DNA of 6,994 nt from Spirochaeta sp. (lineage in GTDB: Bacteria; Spirochaetota; Spirochaetia; Spirochaetales_E; Spirochaetaceae_B): the NCBI GenBank assembly GCA_030590585.1, contig JAUUYD010000125.1, positions 1 to 6,994 of the forward strand, read 5' to 3'. The position numbers were made by a program, and so were the translations under genes. Below are positions 5,581 through 6,994 of this stretch, in pieces. Below the pieces are notes generated by a model. The model searched no databases, was not told the origin of the DNA, and saw only the letters and a list, made by a program, of their open reading frames with translations. Each line of letters begins with the position of its first letter. Position 1 is the stretch's first letter.

Positions 5581-6994
5581 TCACTGAGTCGAGATATAAA
5601 TCAGATCGTCAACTTCCGGTGTGCCGTAGATTTCCGCACTCTCGGAACTTGATAATATCCGGCATGCCGCCCGGGCTGCATCAGCCTCGACTATCCTGCC
5701 GTCGGCGAGGTGGATCACCCGGTCCTGCCCAAGCGAGCGCATCACCCGAATATCAGACCCCGGGGAAGGAATCTGGCTTGTAAGCGGTTCGACAATGAGA
5801 GTCTCATCTCCTATTTGAACAATGACACCATAGAGACGCCATTTGTGAACCACGGTGGGGATTGATGAATCTTTAATTGCCGTATTTTCAGCGGCTGATA
5901 CAGCGGCCTCACTTTCGGCCAGGCGCTGTTTAAGAACCGAAATCAATTCTTCAGCCGCGGCCAGTTTTTCGGACTCGATTGATGCGGTGGTTTCGGCAGT
6001 CTCGGCATTTTCGGTCGCTTTATCAGCCGCATTATTGGCCTCGGCTGCTGCCTCAGCTGCCAGGGCCGCTTGCCGCACAGCCTCATCGCGTTCCAGGGAA
6101 ACCCTGTCATGCTGTCTTTGAAGCTGTTCCTGTTCAGTTCGTGCGATGGAGAGTTCCCGGCTGATCGTCTCATGCCGGGCGGCGGAATCTTCCATTTCCA
6201 TTGCCAGAGCGATCAGCGTGGTACGGTCTTTTTCTTCCAGTCTCGTATTTGTTGTGCTTTCCCACAGCTGCCAAAAGTCTCTGAGCTGGTTTCCGACAGG
6301 ATCGGGAACCTGTTCAAGCCCTGACATCCAGGAATACGATGCTTCACGGTAATCCCCTGAAACCAGAGATTTTTCTGATAAACGGGCAAATCGCTGGACT
6401 TCAAGTGCTATAAGTTCACTGTAAGTTTTCAAATAACTCTTGGTAACCTGGTCCATAAGAGGCCAGTTGGTGACAAGTTGACGCCAGGTAATATCGGCTT
6501 CCTGGTATCGGCCGGCTTCCATATGAGAAACTGCCAGGTCGATAAGCAATTTCGAGTCGGCAATGAGGGCTGAGAGGTCATTCTGCTTCAAAGAGCTTAA
6601 ATATGCCGAAAAGAACCGGACAATTTCCCTGTCTGCCTCATTTCTGGCTCTGATACCCGGCAGCTCTGCTGTAATTGTATCGGAAAAAAGGTTCTCAAGA
6701 GCGTTAAGGTGAATATGAGCACGATCATAGTCCCGGGAGGTGATGGCTCCAATCATACCGATATACTGATTGGCCAGTTCATCCAGCCAGTAATTCTCAA
6801 CCCTTTGGGTTTCTTTCAGTATTTCCAGGTCAGTATCGATTCCGGCATTGACGATATCTATGAATTCGTTCTCCTCGTAAAGCTGGGCAAGCAGTTCGGA
6901 TTCATCTGAATCAAGGTCTACAGCCAGTGCCTGCCGCTCCTCTACGGCCTCTTTCATAGTCTTTTCCAGAGAGGCCTTTTCATTCTGAAGATCA
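5581..6994 (-). CDS. TPR-like/coiled-coil protein with small C-terminal beta domain (5'-truncated)
   Basis: Not recognised as a named family. The frame is open through the ATG at 6957 to the right edge (12 more codons, coiled-coil-like: Asn-Glu-Lys-Ala-Ser-Leu-Glu-Lys), so the true start and any signal peptide or membrane anchor lie outside. Numbering from Met at 6957, residues 1-60 are acidic and helical. TPR-like helix pairs follow around 67-100 (RDYDRAHIHL), 134-170 (AGRYQEADITW) and 188-220 (SGDYREASYSW), the latter two sharing a G-x-Y-x-E-A pattern. A long Ala/Glu/Gln-rich coiled coil occupies about 255-360. The C-terminal 374-458 (WRLYGVIVQIGDETLIVEPL onward, ending EVDDLIYIS) alternates short beta strands and turns, like small barrel domains that end multi-domain envelope proteins. 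It converges on pheT with 6 bases between stops. A scaffold or envelope role is possible but not shown; no catalytic motif is visible. Confidence 0.85.
   Translation of the reverse strand, partial: DLQNEKASLEKTMKEAVEERQALAVDLDSDESELLAQLYEENEFIDIVNAGIDTDLEILKETQRVENYWLDELANQYIGMIGAITSRDYDRAHIHLNALENLFSDTITAELPGIRARNEADREIVRFFSAYLSSLKQNDLSALIADSKLLIDLAVSHMEAGRYQEADITWRQLVTNWPLMDQVTKSYLKTYSELIALEVQRFARLSEKSLVSGDYREASYSWMSGLEQVPDPVGNQLRDFWQLWESTTNTRLEEKDRTTLIALAMEMEDSAARHETISRELSIARTEQEQLQRQHDRVSLERDEAVRQAALAAEAAAEANNAADKATENAETAETTASIESEKLAAAEELISVLKQRLAESEAAVSAAENTAIKDSSIPTVVHKWRLYGVIVQIGDETLIVEPLTSQIPSPGSDIRVMRSLGQDRVIHLADGRIVEADAARAACRILSSSESAEIYGTPEVDDLIYISTQ

Noticed and set aside
5573..5590. 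Imperfect palindrome at the convergent junction (ACTC...GAGT) as a bidirectional terminator
   Set aside because: It has only four continuous pairs, is not GC-rich, and has no T-tract on either side.
5900..6110. Low-complexity GCC/TCG-rich stretch as a DNA repeat array
   Set aside because: There is no regular repeat unit; it is explained by Ala/Glu codons of the coiled coil on the minus strand.

Overview
The window is a mid-GC bacterial chromosome segment carrying four protein genes. In order they are the 3' part of a large cytoplasmic signalling protein (plus strand, runs off the left edge), the complete pheS-pheT pair for the two subunits of phenylalanyl-tRNA synthetase (plus strand), and the C-terminal part of a TPR/coiled-coil protein (minus strand, runs off the right edge). 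PheRS is of the bacterial (alpha-beta)2 type with a full-length beta subunit. Nothing fixes the phylum. A free-living spirochaete is my guess from the overall flavour (a sugar-ABC-like module in a kinase, an Ala/Glu-rich TPR protein), but this is a weak inference, and other Gram-negative phyla remain possible.

Left region (1-1622): a hybrid protein. Its visible N-terminal part is the second half of an RbsA/MglA-type sugar-ABC ATPase domain. The second ATPase domain expected in that family is replaced by a PAS domain and a HisKA/HATPase_c histidine kinase. The kinase motifs are intact, but the ABC half is degenerate: the switch histidine is Gln, the signature is LSVAQ, and the segment after Walker B is altered. 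No response regulator follows.

Middle gap (1623-2026): about 400 bases without an ordinary gene, but with a dense regulatory layout. It contains a good sigma70-type promoter (TTGACC-17-AATAAT, extended -10), a short leader ORF with Phe codons clustered in Leu-Phe-Met-Ser-Phe-Ile-Phe, three mutually exclusive RNA helices, and a strong intrinsic terminator (11-bp stem, GACA loop, T8) about 77 bases before pheS. Together these form a textbook ribosome-mediated transcription attenuator in which Phe starvation should turn on pheST. It is the most informative element of the window.

PheST (2027-5574): two genes separated by 29 bases, each with its own ribosome-binding site, presumably one transcript from the attenuated promoter. 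PheS has the class II catalytic motifs and a four-Cys cluster. PheT has the tRNA-binding, B3/B4 editing, B5 and FDX-ACB domains in the usual order. The editing-site His and Glu appear to be kept.

Right region (5581-6994, minus strand): converges on pheT with only 6 bases between stop codons. It encodes TPR-like helices, then a long Ala/Glu-rich coiled coil, then a small all-beta C-terminal domain. The function is unknown, and its true start lies outside the window.
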